In this document: positions 21,812 to 33,510 of the stretch, piece by piece
How the letters are laid out: the number at the start of each line of letters is the position of its first letter
How positions within the stretch are numbered: position 1 is the stretch's first letter
Origin: Struthio camelus
Taxonomy: Eukaryota > Chordata > Aves > Struthioniformes > Struthionidae
Reading direction: 5' to 3'
Length of the DNA stretch: 64,000 nt
Assembly (NCBI RefSeq): GCF_040807025.1
Contig: NW_027182577.1
Coordinates: 1 to 64,000 of the forward strand
Translations under genes and position numbers: made by a program
Notes under the pieces: generated by a model
The model's input: only the letters and a program-made list of their open reading frames with translations
Told to the model about the DNA's origin: nothing
Database searches by the model: none

Positions 21812-24800
21812 CTGCCTTTCCGAGTTGGTGTGAGCCTTTCCTTGGTGGGGTGTGAAAGTGCAAGGGGCAGCAGGGCAGCTTCCGAGGGGCTGGGAAGCAA
21901 GGGGAGTGGGGCAGCCCCTCTCCTGGGCAGCTCTCGCCCGGGCCATGCCCTAGCAGGTGACTTTGGGGACTGCCCTGCCAGAGGAGAGGTGAGGGAAAGG
22001 TTTTGCGGGGGGAGAGCGTGTGTGACTCAGCCGCCTGAATCCTGACAAGCTCTTGCATGGGCACCGAGTCTTTGGTGCACCATGTCCCCGCCTGAAACGC
22101 GGGGAGCGCTCTCTCTCCTCCAGGCAGGCCCTGGGGGGGGGTGGCAGCCGCTCCTTGGCATGGCCCAGAGCCAGCTCCCTCAGTGCGAAGGCTGAATGGA
22201 CCCAGAGGCTGGCCACGCCCCCCCCAGCCAGACCCGGGCCCCTCTGGGGCCGAGGTAGGACACGGGAATGCAAGAGCTCCCACCGGCACTCCCGCCAGGC
22301 CATTCGCTTCCTCGCCAAGCAGTGGAGTGGCTTGAGGGGAAAGCAGAGGGGCGGTTACCGCGAGGCTGGCCACGCGTGCGCGGGCCAGGGTAGGGCCAAA
22401 GAGGCGTTGGCTGCGAGCCCTTGCTGGTGGGCGCAGCAAGGCAGTAGAGGGGCCGAGATGGCGCTTCTGGTGCGAGTTGTCGAGGGGGCAGGGGGTCAAG
22501 GTGGGAAAAGCGTGAAAGGGCAGAGGCACTGCTGTTTGGGGGCTGGACTCGGCGTGGCTGGGCCGCTGCGGGGCCCAAGAGAACTTGGCTACAAGCACTT
22601 CTGGGTGGCGGTGGTGGCAAGGGAGTGGATTGGCCAGGATTGCGTTGCTTGTGTGAGTCACCCTGTCGGCAGGGTGTCAACTTGGGAGAAGAGCAGCAGC
22701 GCAGAGGTGCAGGTGTGGTGGGGCAGCTCTAGGCGTTGCGGGGTCGGCTGAGGGGCCCAAGAGAGTAGGGCTGCGAACGCCTGTTCATCGCTGCGGCAAG
22801 CGAGTAGTAGGGCCCGAATGCCTCTTGTCGTGCAAATGCGGCAGCAGCAGGCGTGGCGTCAGGTTGGGAAGAGAGGGGTGCGTTTATTGTGTGGTCGGCT
22901 AGGCATGCCAGGGCCCTGTTGGGTGGAAGGGGCGTTGGCTGCAATCACTTGTTGATGGTAATGGCAAGTGAGTGGTTTGGCCAAAAATCACCTTTGTGAT
23001 AAGACTTTGCTAGTAGGCACGGTCTCAGTTTGGGAAAAGAGAGGAATCAGACCAGTGCTCTTCGCGCAGGCTTGGAGGAGGCATTCAAGTTGCAGCGCAG
23101 GGCCCTAGACATATATCTCAGCTGTGAGCAGCATTTGGTGCCAAAGCCCTCTCACCAGCTTCACCTTTCTTGTTGAATCTGCACGTAGGCCTAGTGCCCC
23201 TGAGCGGCCTCCTCTGGCATCCCGCCCTACCCATGACCCAGGAGCCCATCTGAGCTTAGCCCAGGGCCATCAGTGCTAGCCCAGCAACGCGATAGCACTG
23301 CCGGTCTCCGGCTCCACCACAGGCATATCCCTCTCAGGCCACGGGCCCCAAGGATTACTCCGGGCTGCAGCATTGGTTGGCTGCCTCTGTGTCCTGTGCT
23401 CTGGCACCTGCGCTTTAGACCTGGCTCTTCCTCTGCTCAGGGGCAAACCACAGAGCTGCTTCACAGCCGCTAGAGCTTGCCAGAGCTTGCCAGGAAAAGC
23501 ACCTTTTGAACTGGTGCTAGGGAAAGGCCTCTGTAAGAGCCAGGCCCAGAGTGCAGCCACCCCTCCAGCTTCCCTGCCTCTCCATTTCTTGAAACCCCCC
23601 CCCTCCTCCCCTTTTCTGACACCAAGCTTCTCAGCACACGCCCACGCGCTGCACTGCTGCTTTCCTGCCTCCAGTGGGGAGCCTCGAAGGCGAGGTGGCA
23701 AGAACTGCATGTTGACTCTTTCCACAGTTGGTAAGACCAACTTCGAGCTGTGTCTTGTAGGGCCAGGCTTTTCTGCTAGTCGCCGAGGGGCAAGGACCAC
23801 CTGCCTCCCAGTCATGTACGTGTCCTGTGCCCCTGGGAATCGCACCGGCACGACCAATCCAAGGCCAGGCGGGAGGATGCAGGGGTGTCACGCACGCCTG
23901 CAAGCATTCGTTAGAGAGCCTTGTAAGAAAGGCACTCGGACGCCGTACGCTACGGATTAAAATGCTCTCTAACGGAGGTGCCATGAGAAGGAAAAAGGGG
24001 AAAGCGTAGAAATCCTACATCTCTTTGGATGCTGGGAACCTTGAGCTGTTCAGCACTGGACGCGGCGCAGAACGCCTCTGTGCCGAGTTGCACTGGTATT
24101 GCCGTCTTTAGTGCTAAGGAAATCCTGCAGAAACGCTGTTCTTCATTTCTGCTGGCGAGCAAAGGGCTATTTACATGAAAACATGCAGCTTCACGTCAAG
24201 AAAAGGACAAGGCCACGCTGGTGGCATCCTGGCCAGGTGCCAAATGGGTGCTGCCTACAGCCTCCTCTGGGAGCGTTAATCGCCTAAGTTTACCCTGCGG
24301 CCAAGCGATGTGTGCAGCACAGCCGGAGCCAGGAAGGCTGCGTGTGTCAGGGCTCAGCATGAGCCAGTAGTGGCCTGGGGGCGCTGGGGAGCCCGGGGAG
24401 ACGCCAGGGCTGTCAGGGCAGGGGCCTCGCCCTCCAGGGCCCATCCCACCCGCCCCAAGCCGGGGAGAAGGGCAGGTCGGGGCTTGGCAGGGGGGGGGGC
24501 AGCCCTGAGCCCAGGCCATTCAGGCACCTCCATGGTGAGGGGGGCCAGGCCAAGGCTAGGCCGCACAGTCAGCGCGCAGGTCGGGCTCCGGCTCGGCAGG
24601 GCCCGTGGCCCGGGAGGGGCACAGCCTTGGCGGAGCTGGGGAGCGCCACTGCTACGCCGTCGCTGGGACAGGGACTGATGGCCCCGAGCTGAGCTGAACC
24701 GGGGTCCCGCTTCCAGTTTTGGAAGAGAAGTGGGGGGAAGGGAACGTGCTTCCCGGGGAAAGAGGGCCAATCTCTCTGCTCCTTCCCTGGCTGTGGCATC

Positions 24801-25154
24801 TCTGTGCTGGTGACCTAATGAGCCCCCAGAGATGACACAGGCTGAGGTCACAGTGGGACGCGCTGCATCACAGAGAGGGGCTCCTCTGTCCCGTGGTGGT
24901 GTCCGTCCGCACTTCCCTGCGAAGGCCCGGGCGCTGGCCTGGTGCTGCTCGCTGTGCTCCCCACTGCTGCTCTTTGGAGCCGCTCTGCAGCAAGCAGAGG
25001 GGACAGGCGGCAGCAGGGCCACGCCGGGGGCCCCTCTCCGTCGGGCAGAGGAGCAGGGGCGCCTTGGACAGGAAGGAGTGTGGGGCGAGGAGACGACAAG
25101 AGCGTCCTTTTCCCCTGGCTGGAGAGGCGAGCTGAGGGCAAGGGGACAAGCGAG
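21811..25154. other. Spacer between gene copies 3 and 4
   Basis: No difference was seen from the first spacer; 3,344 bp. Confidence 0.8.
22343..23038 (+). repeat. Degenerate 174-bp tandem repeat, spacer 3
   Basis: Four units as in spacer 1, with no difference seen. Confidence 0.7.
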
Positions 25155-28100
25155 ATGGAGGGCTGCTGGACCGAGACCATCAGCCCGGAGCAGAGGTCCT
25201 TGTTCCCAACGCTCCTGCAGCTCTGCACGGAGGGTAAGGGCTTGGGGAGCTGCTTCCCGAGGTGCCGCGGCGACTGTTGTCTGTCAGAATAGCTGTGGAC
25301 CCTGGGCTGTGGGGGTGGCTGCACAGGGCTGGGGGGGGCTGTCACGAGAGCCGGGCCTGGGAGGAAAAGGGTCCTGTGTGCCAGAGGGCTGGGGTAGGGT
25401 GTCCTGCAGCTCCTGTGGGGTTCTCGAGTGCCTGCCAGAAATGCCCCCGCTGGGCTCGGAGTAAGGCCGGCAGTCTGCAATCGGGAAAAAGCCCGGCTCC
25501 GCAGCCAGGACAATGGCTTCTGGGAGGGTTTGTGTAGGCCTGCATCTGTCACCGCCGGGGTTAGGAGCTTGCTTGGGGAGAGGTTGTGAGCTGCTTGGCC
25601 CGGGGCCTGACGTGTCCTTCCCTTGCTTTCCAGAGATTGTCGCAATTTGGGACGCTGTGTCCAATTACATCCTGGAACAGCTGATGCGGGACAAGGTGGG
25701 CTGGTGTCCTGGTCGCCCCAGCTCTGGAGGGTTTCAGCTGCCTGGAGAGCCCTGGGTGCCCGGGAGCAAGCCTTCCCCCAGCGCCACGGCAGCACACCAC
25801 AAGCAGCCCGTGTGCTGCAGAGCAGCTTTCTGGCCAGCCAGGAGAGAAACCACGTGCACCTCTAGCGTGAGAAAGCGTTTGGCACGTCCCTGGGCTTCTC
25901 TCTTCCCTGTGGCCCCAGAGGAAAGACCAAGCAGAGAGACGGGGCGGCTGTGCCAGGGCTGTTGGAAACCCCTGGAATCTTCTCTAGCCGAGGGACGTTA
26001 GCGAACACTTCAGGGAGGGCGAGGACACAATCCGGGCAATGTGGCTCTTCTCTAAAGGCTTCCAAAGGCTTTTTTTTTTTTTTTTTTTTTTTTTTCCAAA
26101 GGCTTCCATTTGTATGTCAGGAGTGGGCAGGGCACAGAGCAGCGTTCCCACGCTCTGGCAAACATCACGGTTTTTTGGTTTTTTTTTTCCACCACCAGAA
26201 GACTTACCGGTGGGCCTTTTTGTCTTTGCTGCGTGCAGGGTGTCCTGGTAGCGGGGCTCGGGACCTTCTGCACGGTCCGAGAGCCACTGCACCTCGGCAA
26301 AGATGACGTGCGGATGGTTCGAAGGCCTCTTTTCCAGCTGGGCATGGACATGGTCTGGCTGCAGGGGCTCCAGCGCCCCAAAGGGACTCTCCCTGGTGAG
26401 ACGGCAGTGGCCACCCTCTGCTTCCCCTTGCCACATCACGTACGGGGCGGGTTGGGTGCTCCCTGCTCTTTGGAAGGGGCAGGGAGAAGTAGGGATGTCC
26501 AGCTTCACCCGCTCCCCCCCACCCCCCAACACACTGCCCCCCGCCCCCCCCCCCCCCCTCCCCGAGAGCTCTTTCTGAAAAGGACTTTTTCTGTAGTATT
26601 TTGTGCTACAGAATTTTGTGCACACAGTCGGGCTCTCTCCTTTGAACTGCCCTAGCACCTGACTCCACGCCACTCACATTTCTTGATGGCCCAACAATGC
26701 AAAGCTGGCCTGCGGTGGCAGTGACGTTGTTCCTCCTCTGTGTAGACGACATCAAGATCAAGCCGCTGAACTACCGGCGGTTGTCCCTGGCCACCTCCTT
26801 CTCGAGGCACGTGGTGGAAGACTGTGTGGCGGAGACCATCCGCTTGTTCTCTTCCCACGTGAGGAACAAAGAGAACGTCGCCTTTGCCTTCAGAGACATC
26901 GGTGTTCTGACCCGCCAAAAAGACAGCATGCACATGAGGTTTTATGCCCACTGCACCCAGCGGCTGGAGGGCACTGCAAGCCTGACTGCGGCCCTCTGCA
27001 GTGTAAGTTGCTCAGGTTTTCCAGGCTACTTTGATTTCTCTGGGAATCCTGAATGGTCTGCTGCCTTTGGGAGCAAGGAGAGAACTGCCTTGGAAGCCTC
27101 CCAATGGGTCTGTGTTACATTGCAGAGACTGCGTACGACAGATCTGTCCGTCTCCGGCAGACGTGCTGCTCTGGGGACCCGGTCGAGCCCCGTCCACGTG
27201 TTCCCGAGGTGAGCGTGTTTCCTTTGCAGCCCTCGGCCAACGGAGCAGGCAGCTTCCCAGCTGCTGCTCGGGACCGGGCCCCGCCAGGGCGCGACACTCA
27301 CCATCGAGTTGGGAATAACTCGCACGGCGATCGGTTCCCGCTTCACTAATGCTCAGCTTGGGCTACACGTGTCTTTGCCTGGAGTGACCGGGAATCGTGA
27401 CCGCCTTTCTCGTGGCCAGCCTGCCGTCCTTCCCATCAGAGAGAAGGGACTGCACACAGAGAGGCATTTAGGCTACGCCTTCTGTCTTTTGGGGGAAGAG
27501 TGCCAAAAAAAAGCCCCCAAAGAGCTGTGCACGGACACAAAGGAGGTGGGACGCGAGCAGGTCTCAAAGGGCAGTGAGGAGGATCAGTGTTCGCAAGCTG
27601 CAAAGGGGAGACGGTGCCCTTTCTTCAAAGCTGGGTTGTCTTTTGCTTTCCAGGTTTCAGCTCACTGTGGAAAGCAGCCCGGAGGCCAAGGCTGCCCCCG
27701 CCGGCTCCCCACAGGAGAAGGAGCTGGAAGAAGAGCTCGGGGCTGTCAGGAGCAGCAAAGGTAAGGGAAACGCTCCCTCCTGAGCCGGTTGGGTCCCTGT
27801 CCCACGCTGGGTGACAGCAGCCAGGTTAAGATGTGCCCTCCCCCCCCCGTCCCCTTCCCCGTCCCGTCCTGTCCCCCGTCCCCGTCCCCCCGGCAAGGGG
27901 CTGCTCTGAAGAGCTTCCTTGTGCCCTACTTACAGAGCAGCGTCCTGGCAAGCTGCTGCAGCACCGGGAGGAGCTTTCTCTCCCCACGCTGCCAAACTGC
28001 GGGGCAGGCACGAGGGGGCAAGGCGCGGAGAGGAAGCCTCCTGCCAGGTGAGACCCTTGGGGGAAGGGCTGAGGGGGACACTAGTACCTGCGCAGGGGAG

Positions 28101-30166
28101 ACATCCCCTTTGGCCATGCCGGCCCGGCCCGAGGGACTCGAAAAGGCTCCTGACGCGTGTCCCACCAAAGGCGCCCTCTTGCTGCACGGCAAGCACGCGC
28201 AGGTTTGCGGGAGAGCCTCACGTTGGCTTCGTTTCCCTCCAGCGTCCCGATCTTTTGGGGAGCTGAACGCAACTCTTTATTAGCAAACGCCTCCTGCCCT
28301 TGTCCTAACGCCTCCTGTGGTGTCTTCTCAGGATCATTCTGAACCCGACAGCCCCCATGCTGGGCACCTCCCTGGGGAAGGAGGTTGGCGTTAAATACCT
28401 CCCGCATCCTCCCGCCGGACCTCGGCCTGGCCGCGCCGGCGCCGGCGCCACTGCCAGGAGCGCAGCACAGGTGCGTGAGCGGGCTCTGGGCAGTCCTTGC
28501 ATCTCACTGACCGCTAGGAAAGCTCAGTCCTATGAGACTCACTCCGAGAAGGGCCCCCAGTGTGTGCTCACTGGAGCCGTCAGCGGCCTCTCTGGCTGCT
28601 ACTTTGGGGCGTAGTTAGGCACGACTTTTACAACGGCTTTTTCAGCCTGCCTTCTGCTGAAAAACCCGCAAAAGAGTGATTGGTGGTGGTGAGGCTGCAG
28701 ACAAGGGGCAGAAGAGCGGGAGAAGAGCAAAAGCCAACACCCCCCCCCCACCACCACCCACCCAGAATCCCCACCCAAACAGACAAGACTAATACTGTTG
28801 CCTTTCCACGGCGCCCCAGGAAACAGCCTGCCCTCCCACGCAGAGCTTAGGAAGAGCTGCCCGTGTCTCCCTCTTGCGAGAGAAGCAAAGGCAGGACCAA
28901 GCACCGTGGGAGGAACAGCAGGCCGCCCTGGAGAAACACGCCCAGCGTCAGGCCCAGGTACAGGCCGCTGCCTGCCTCCAAGGAGCAGCGCCCAAGCTGG
29001 CCCACCCCTTCCTAGGAGGGAGACGGCTGCAGCCAGGTCCCGGAGCCAGAAGGAGCCAGGTGCCGGAGCCAGGGCAGCTGGGGGGGGGGGGGTGGGTGGG
29101 TTGCCTCCCCACTAGGCAAGCTCTGCCTGCGGTGCCTGCCCTCGAGCCGGAAACCGGCTCTCAGGGGCAGCTGGCTGACGTGCCGGGGGCAGAGCTCCAG
29201 GGGCCCAGCTATGGTAGCCCGTTGTAGCAGCTCCTTGTGTAGCCTGAGTCTGGCTTACAAGGACTAGGTGCCTCCCCTGCGAGTGGGCCAGTGCTATCAT
29301 CTCCCCCACGCAGCCCTCCATCCTGAAACCATTTCTTCTTCTTTTCCTTGCAAAACAGATCATGCTGCTGGAGAAGCAAGTCCACCTCGAGCAGCGCCGC
29401 TACCCAGACACTGACATGCTGGGGAGGCCCCCCCCAAAGTAAGCGTGTGGGGGCGTGCAAGCTCAGAGCCAGGGCCAGGGCCAGTCGACGGGCTGTGACC
29501 GACCCCCTCCCCCCCTCCCCCCTCCCCCCCCCCAACCTTGAGGTGCCAGGAGCCCAACTGCCTCAGCTCCGGGGCACATCTTACAACAGCCCCTGGTTTC
29601 CTCTCTTCCAACTTGGGTTTGCAGGGCCTGGGGCCAGAAGGGTCCCGGGAGAGCAGGAGAGGGACTTTGTCACTCCTATTGCAGGCAAGTGTCCCCGCAA
29701 GCAAAGCAGAACATGCAGCTTATGACATCATACAAAGTTCTTCGGGACAGGTGGAAGGAAAGGGTGGAACAAAACCGACAGAGGCTGAAGAAGGAGGAGG
29801 CGGCGCGCCGGTAAATACCTCCCAAGCCAGGCGGGTTGCCCCCTTCCTGCAATGCCCTTCCTGCCATGGCCCTGGGGAAAGAGGGTCTTTTCCAGCCCCA
29901 CCTCGGGCTTGGAAGCAGCCTTGGAGCCTGGCCTGGGCTCACACATCCCGCCCACTCCAGCGCGGTGGAGGGGGGGGTGGGCGTGCACCATAAGATTTCC
30001 AGGCACATCTCAAGTGGCGCCACATCTTCCTCCTGACCCGTGCCCCCCCCCCCCCCCCCCCCCCCCTCCCCGCAGCGCTTTGGTGATGTGCCGCCTCCGG
30101 AGCAGAGAGCAGCAGGACAGCATGCTGGGCAGTTACCACAGAAATGGCTTTTATCCACGGAAATAA
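25155..30166 (+). CDS. CCDC81: CCDC81-like protein, copy 4
   Basis: Exons: 25155-25233, 25634-25695, 26239-26395, 26746-27002, 27126-27208, 27654-27760, 27936-28047, 28332-28470, 28820-28957, 29359-29438, 29685-29810, 30076-30166. The only change seen against copy 1 is two extra C bases in the C run before exon 12 (24 C, 30043-30066). The run lies in the polypyrimidine tract, so the coding sequence is untouched. Confidence 0.85.
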
Positions 30167-30167
30167 A
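30162..30167 (+). terminator. AATAAA signal overlapping the stop codon, copy 4
   Basis: Stop TAA at 30164-30166, followed by the GU-rich stretch. Confidence 0.7.
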
Positions 30168-33100
30168 CTGCCTTTCCGAGTTGGTGTGAGCCTTTCCTTG
30201 GTGGGGTGTGAAAGTGCAAGGGGCAGCAGGGCAGCTTCCGAGGGGCTGGGAAGCAAGGGGAGTGGGGCAGCCCCTCTCCTGGGCAGCTCTCGCCCGGGCC
30301 ATGCCCTAGCAGGTGACTTTGGGGACTGCCCTGCCAGAGGAGAGGTGAGGGAAAGGTTTTGCGGGGGGAGAGCGTGTGTGACTCAGCCGCCTGAATCCTG
30401 ACAAGCTCTTGCATGGGCACCGAGTCTTTGGTGCACCATGTCCCCGCCTGAAACGCGGGGAGCGCTCTCTCTCCTCCAGGCAGGCCCTGGGGGGGGGTGG
30501 CAGCCGCTCCTTGGCATGGCCCAGAGCCAGCTCCCTCAGTGCGAAGGCTGAATGGACCCAGAGGCTGGCCACGCCCCCCCCAGCCAGACCCGGGCCCCTC
30601 TGGGGCCGAGGTAGGACACGGGAATGCAAGAGCTCCCACCGGCACTCCCGCCAGGCCATTCGCTTCCTCGCCAAGCAGTGGAGTGGCTTGAGGGGAAAGC
30701 AGAGGGGCGGTTACCGCGAGGCTGGCCACGCGTGCGCGGGCCAGGGTAGGGCCAAAGAGGCGTTGGCTGCGAGCCCTTGCTGGTGGGCGCAGCAAGGCAG
30801 TAGAGGGGCCGAGATGGCGCTTCTGGTGCGAGTTGTCGAGGGGGCAGGGGGTCAAGGTGGGAAAAGCGTGAAAGGGCAGAGGCACTGCTGTTTGGGGGCT
30901 GGACTCGGCGTGGCTGGGCCGCTGCGGGGCCCAAGAGAACTTGGCTACAAGCACTTCTGGGTGGCGGTGGTGGCAAGGGAGTGGATTGGCCAGGATTGCG
31001 TTGCTTGTGTGAGTCACCCTGTCGGCAGGGTGTCAACTTGGGAGAAGAGCAGCAGCGCAGAGGTGCAGGTGTGGTGGGGCAGCTCTAGGCGTTGCGGGGT
31101 CGGCTGAGGGGCCCAAGAGAGTAGGGCTGCGAACGCCTGTTCATCGCTGCGGCAAGCGAGTAGTAGGGCCCGAATGCCTCTTGTCGTGCAAATGCGGCAG
31201 CAGCAGGCGTGGCGTCAGGTTGGGAAGAGAGGGGTGCGTTTATTGTGTGGTCGGCTAGGCATGCCAGGGCCCTGTTGGGTGGAAGGGGCGTTGGCTGCAA
31301 TCACTTGTTGATGGTAATGGCAAGTGAGTGGTTTGGCCAAAAATCACCTTTGTGATAAGACTTTGCTAGTAGGCACGGTCTCAGTTTGGGAAAAGAGAGG
31401 AATCAGACCAGTGCTCTTCGCGCAGGCTTGGAGGAGGCATTCAAGTTGCAGCGCAGGGCCCTAGACATATATCTCAGCTGTGAGCAGCATTTGGTGCCAA
31501 AGCCCTCTCACCAGCTTCACCTTTCTTGTTGAATCTGCACGTAGGCCTAGTGCCCCTGAGCGGCCTCCTCTGGCATCCCGCCCTACCCATGACCCAGGAG
31601 CCCATCTGAGCTTAGCCCAGGGCCATCAGTGCTAGCCCAGCAACGCGATAGCACTGCCGGTCTCCGGCTCCACCACAGGCATATCCCTCTCAGGCCACGG
31701 GCCCCAAGGATTACTCCGGGCTGCAGCATTGGTTGGCTGCCTCTGTGTCCTGTGCTCTGGCACCTGCGCTTTAGACCTGGCTCTTCCTCTGCTCAGGGGC
31801 AAACCACAGAGCTGCTTCACAGCCGCTAGAGCTTGCCAGAGCTTGCCAGGAAAAGCACCTTTTGAACTGGTGCTAGGGAAAGGCCTCTGTAAGAGCCAGG
31901 CCCAGAGTGCAGCCACCCCTCCAGCTTCCCTGCCTCTCCATTTCTTGAAACCCCCCCCCTCCTCCCCTTTTCTGACACCAAGCTTCTCAGCACACGCCCA
32001 CGCGCTGCACTGCTGCTTTCCTGCCTCCAGTGGGGAGCCTCGAAGGCGAGGTGGCAAGAACTGCATGTTGACTCTTTCCACAGTTGGTAAGACCAACTTC
32101 GAGCTGTGTCTTGTAGGGCCAGGCTTTTCTGCTAGTCGCCGAGGGGCAAGGACCACCTGCCTCCCAGTCATGTACGTGTCCTGTGCCCCTGGGAATCGCA
32201 CCGGCACGACCAATCCAAGGCCAGGCGGGAGGATGCAGGGGTGTCACGCACGCCTGCAAGCATTCGTTAGAGAGCCTTGTAAGAAAGGCACTCGGACGCC
32301 GTACGCTACGGATTAAAATGCTCTCTAACGGAGGTGCCATGAGAAGGAAAAAGGGGAAAGCGTAGAAATCCTACATCTCTTTGGATGCTGGGAACCTTGA
32401 GCTGTTCAGCACTGGACGCGGCGCAGAACGCCTCTGTGCCGAGTTGCACTGGTATTGCCGTCTTTAGTGCTAAGGAAATCCTGCAGAAACGCTGTTCTTC
32501 ATTTCTGCTGGCGAGCAAAGGGCTATTTACATGAAAACATGCAGCTTCACGTCAAGAAAAGGACAAGGCCACGCTGGTGGCATCCTGGCCAGGTGCCAAA
32601 TGGGTGCTGCCTACAGCCTCCTCTGGGAGCGTTAATCGCCTAAGTTTACCCTGCGGCCAAGCGATGTGTGCAGCACAGCCGGAGCCAGGAAGGCTGCGTG
32701 TGTCAGGGCTCAGCATGAGCCAGTAGTGGCCTGGGGGCGCTGGGGAGCCCGGGGAGACGCCAGGGCTGTCAGGGCAGGGGCCTCGCCCTCCAGGGCCCAT
32801 CCCACCCGCCCCAAGCCGGGGAGAAGGGCAGGTCGGGGCTTGGCAGGGGGGGGGGCAGCCCTGAGCCCAGGCCATTCAGGCACCTCCATGGTGAGGGGGG
32901 CCAGGCCAAGGCTAGGCCGCACAGTCAGCGCGCAGGTCGGGCTCCGGCTCGGCAGGGCCCGTGGCCCGGGAGGGGCACAGCCTTGGCGGAGCTGGGGAGC
33001 GCCACTGCTACGCCGTCGCTGGGACAGGGACTGATGGCCCCGAGCTGAGCTGAACCGGGGTCCCGCTTCCAGTTTTGGAAGAGAAGTGGGGGGAAGGGAA

Positions 33101-33510
33101 CGTGCTTCCCGGGGAAAGAGGGCCAATCTCTCTGCTCCTTCCCTGGCTGTGGCATCTCTGTGCTGGTGACCTAATGAGCCCCCAGAGATGACACAGGCTG
33201 AGGTCACAGTGGGACGCGCTGCATCACAGAGAGGGGCTCCTCTGTCCCGTGGTGGTGTCCGTCCGCACTTCCCTGCGAAGGCCCGGGCGCTGGCCTGGTG
33301 CTGCTCGCTGTGCTCCCCACTGCTGCTCTTTGGAGCCGCTCTGCAGCAAGCAGAGGGGACAGGCGGCAGCAGGGCCACGCCGGGGGCCCCTCTCCGTCGG
33401 GCAGAGGAGCAGGGGCGCCTTGGACAGGAAGGAGTGTGGGGCGAGGAGACGACAAGAGCGTCCTTTTCCCCTGGCTGGAGAGGCGAGCTGAGGGCAAGGG
33501 GACAAGCGAG
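30167..33510. other. Spacer between gene copies 4 and 5
   Basis: No difference was seen from the first spacer; 3,344 bp. Confidence 0.8.
30699..31394 (+). repeat. Degenerate 174-bp tandem repeat, spacer 4
   Basis: Four units as in spacer 1, with no difference seen. Confidence 0.7.
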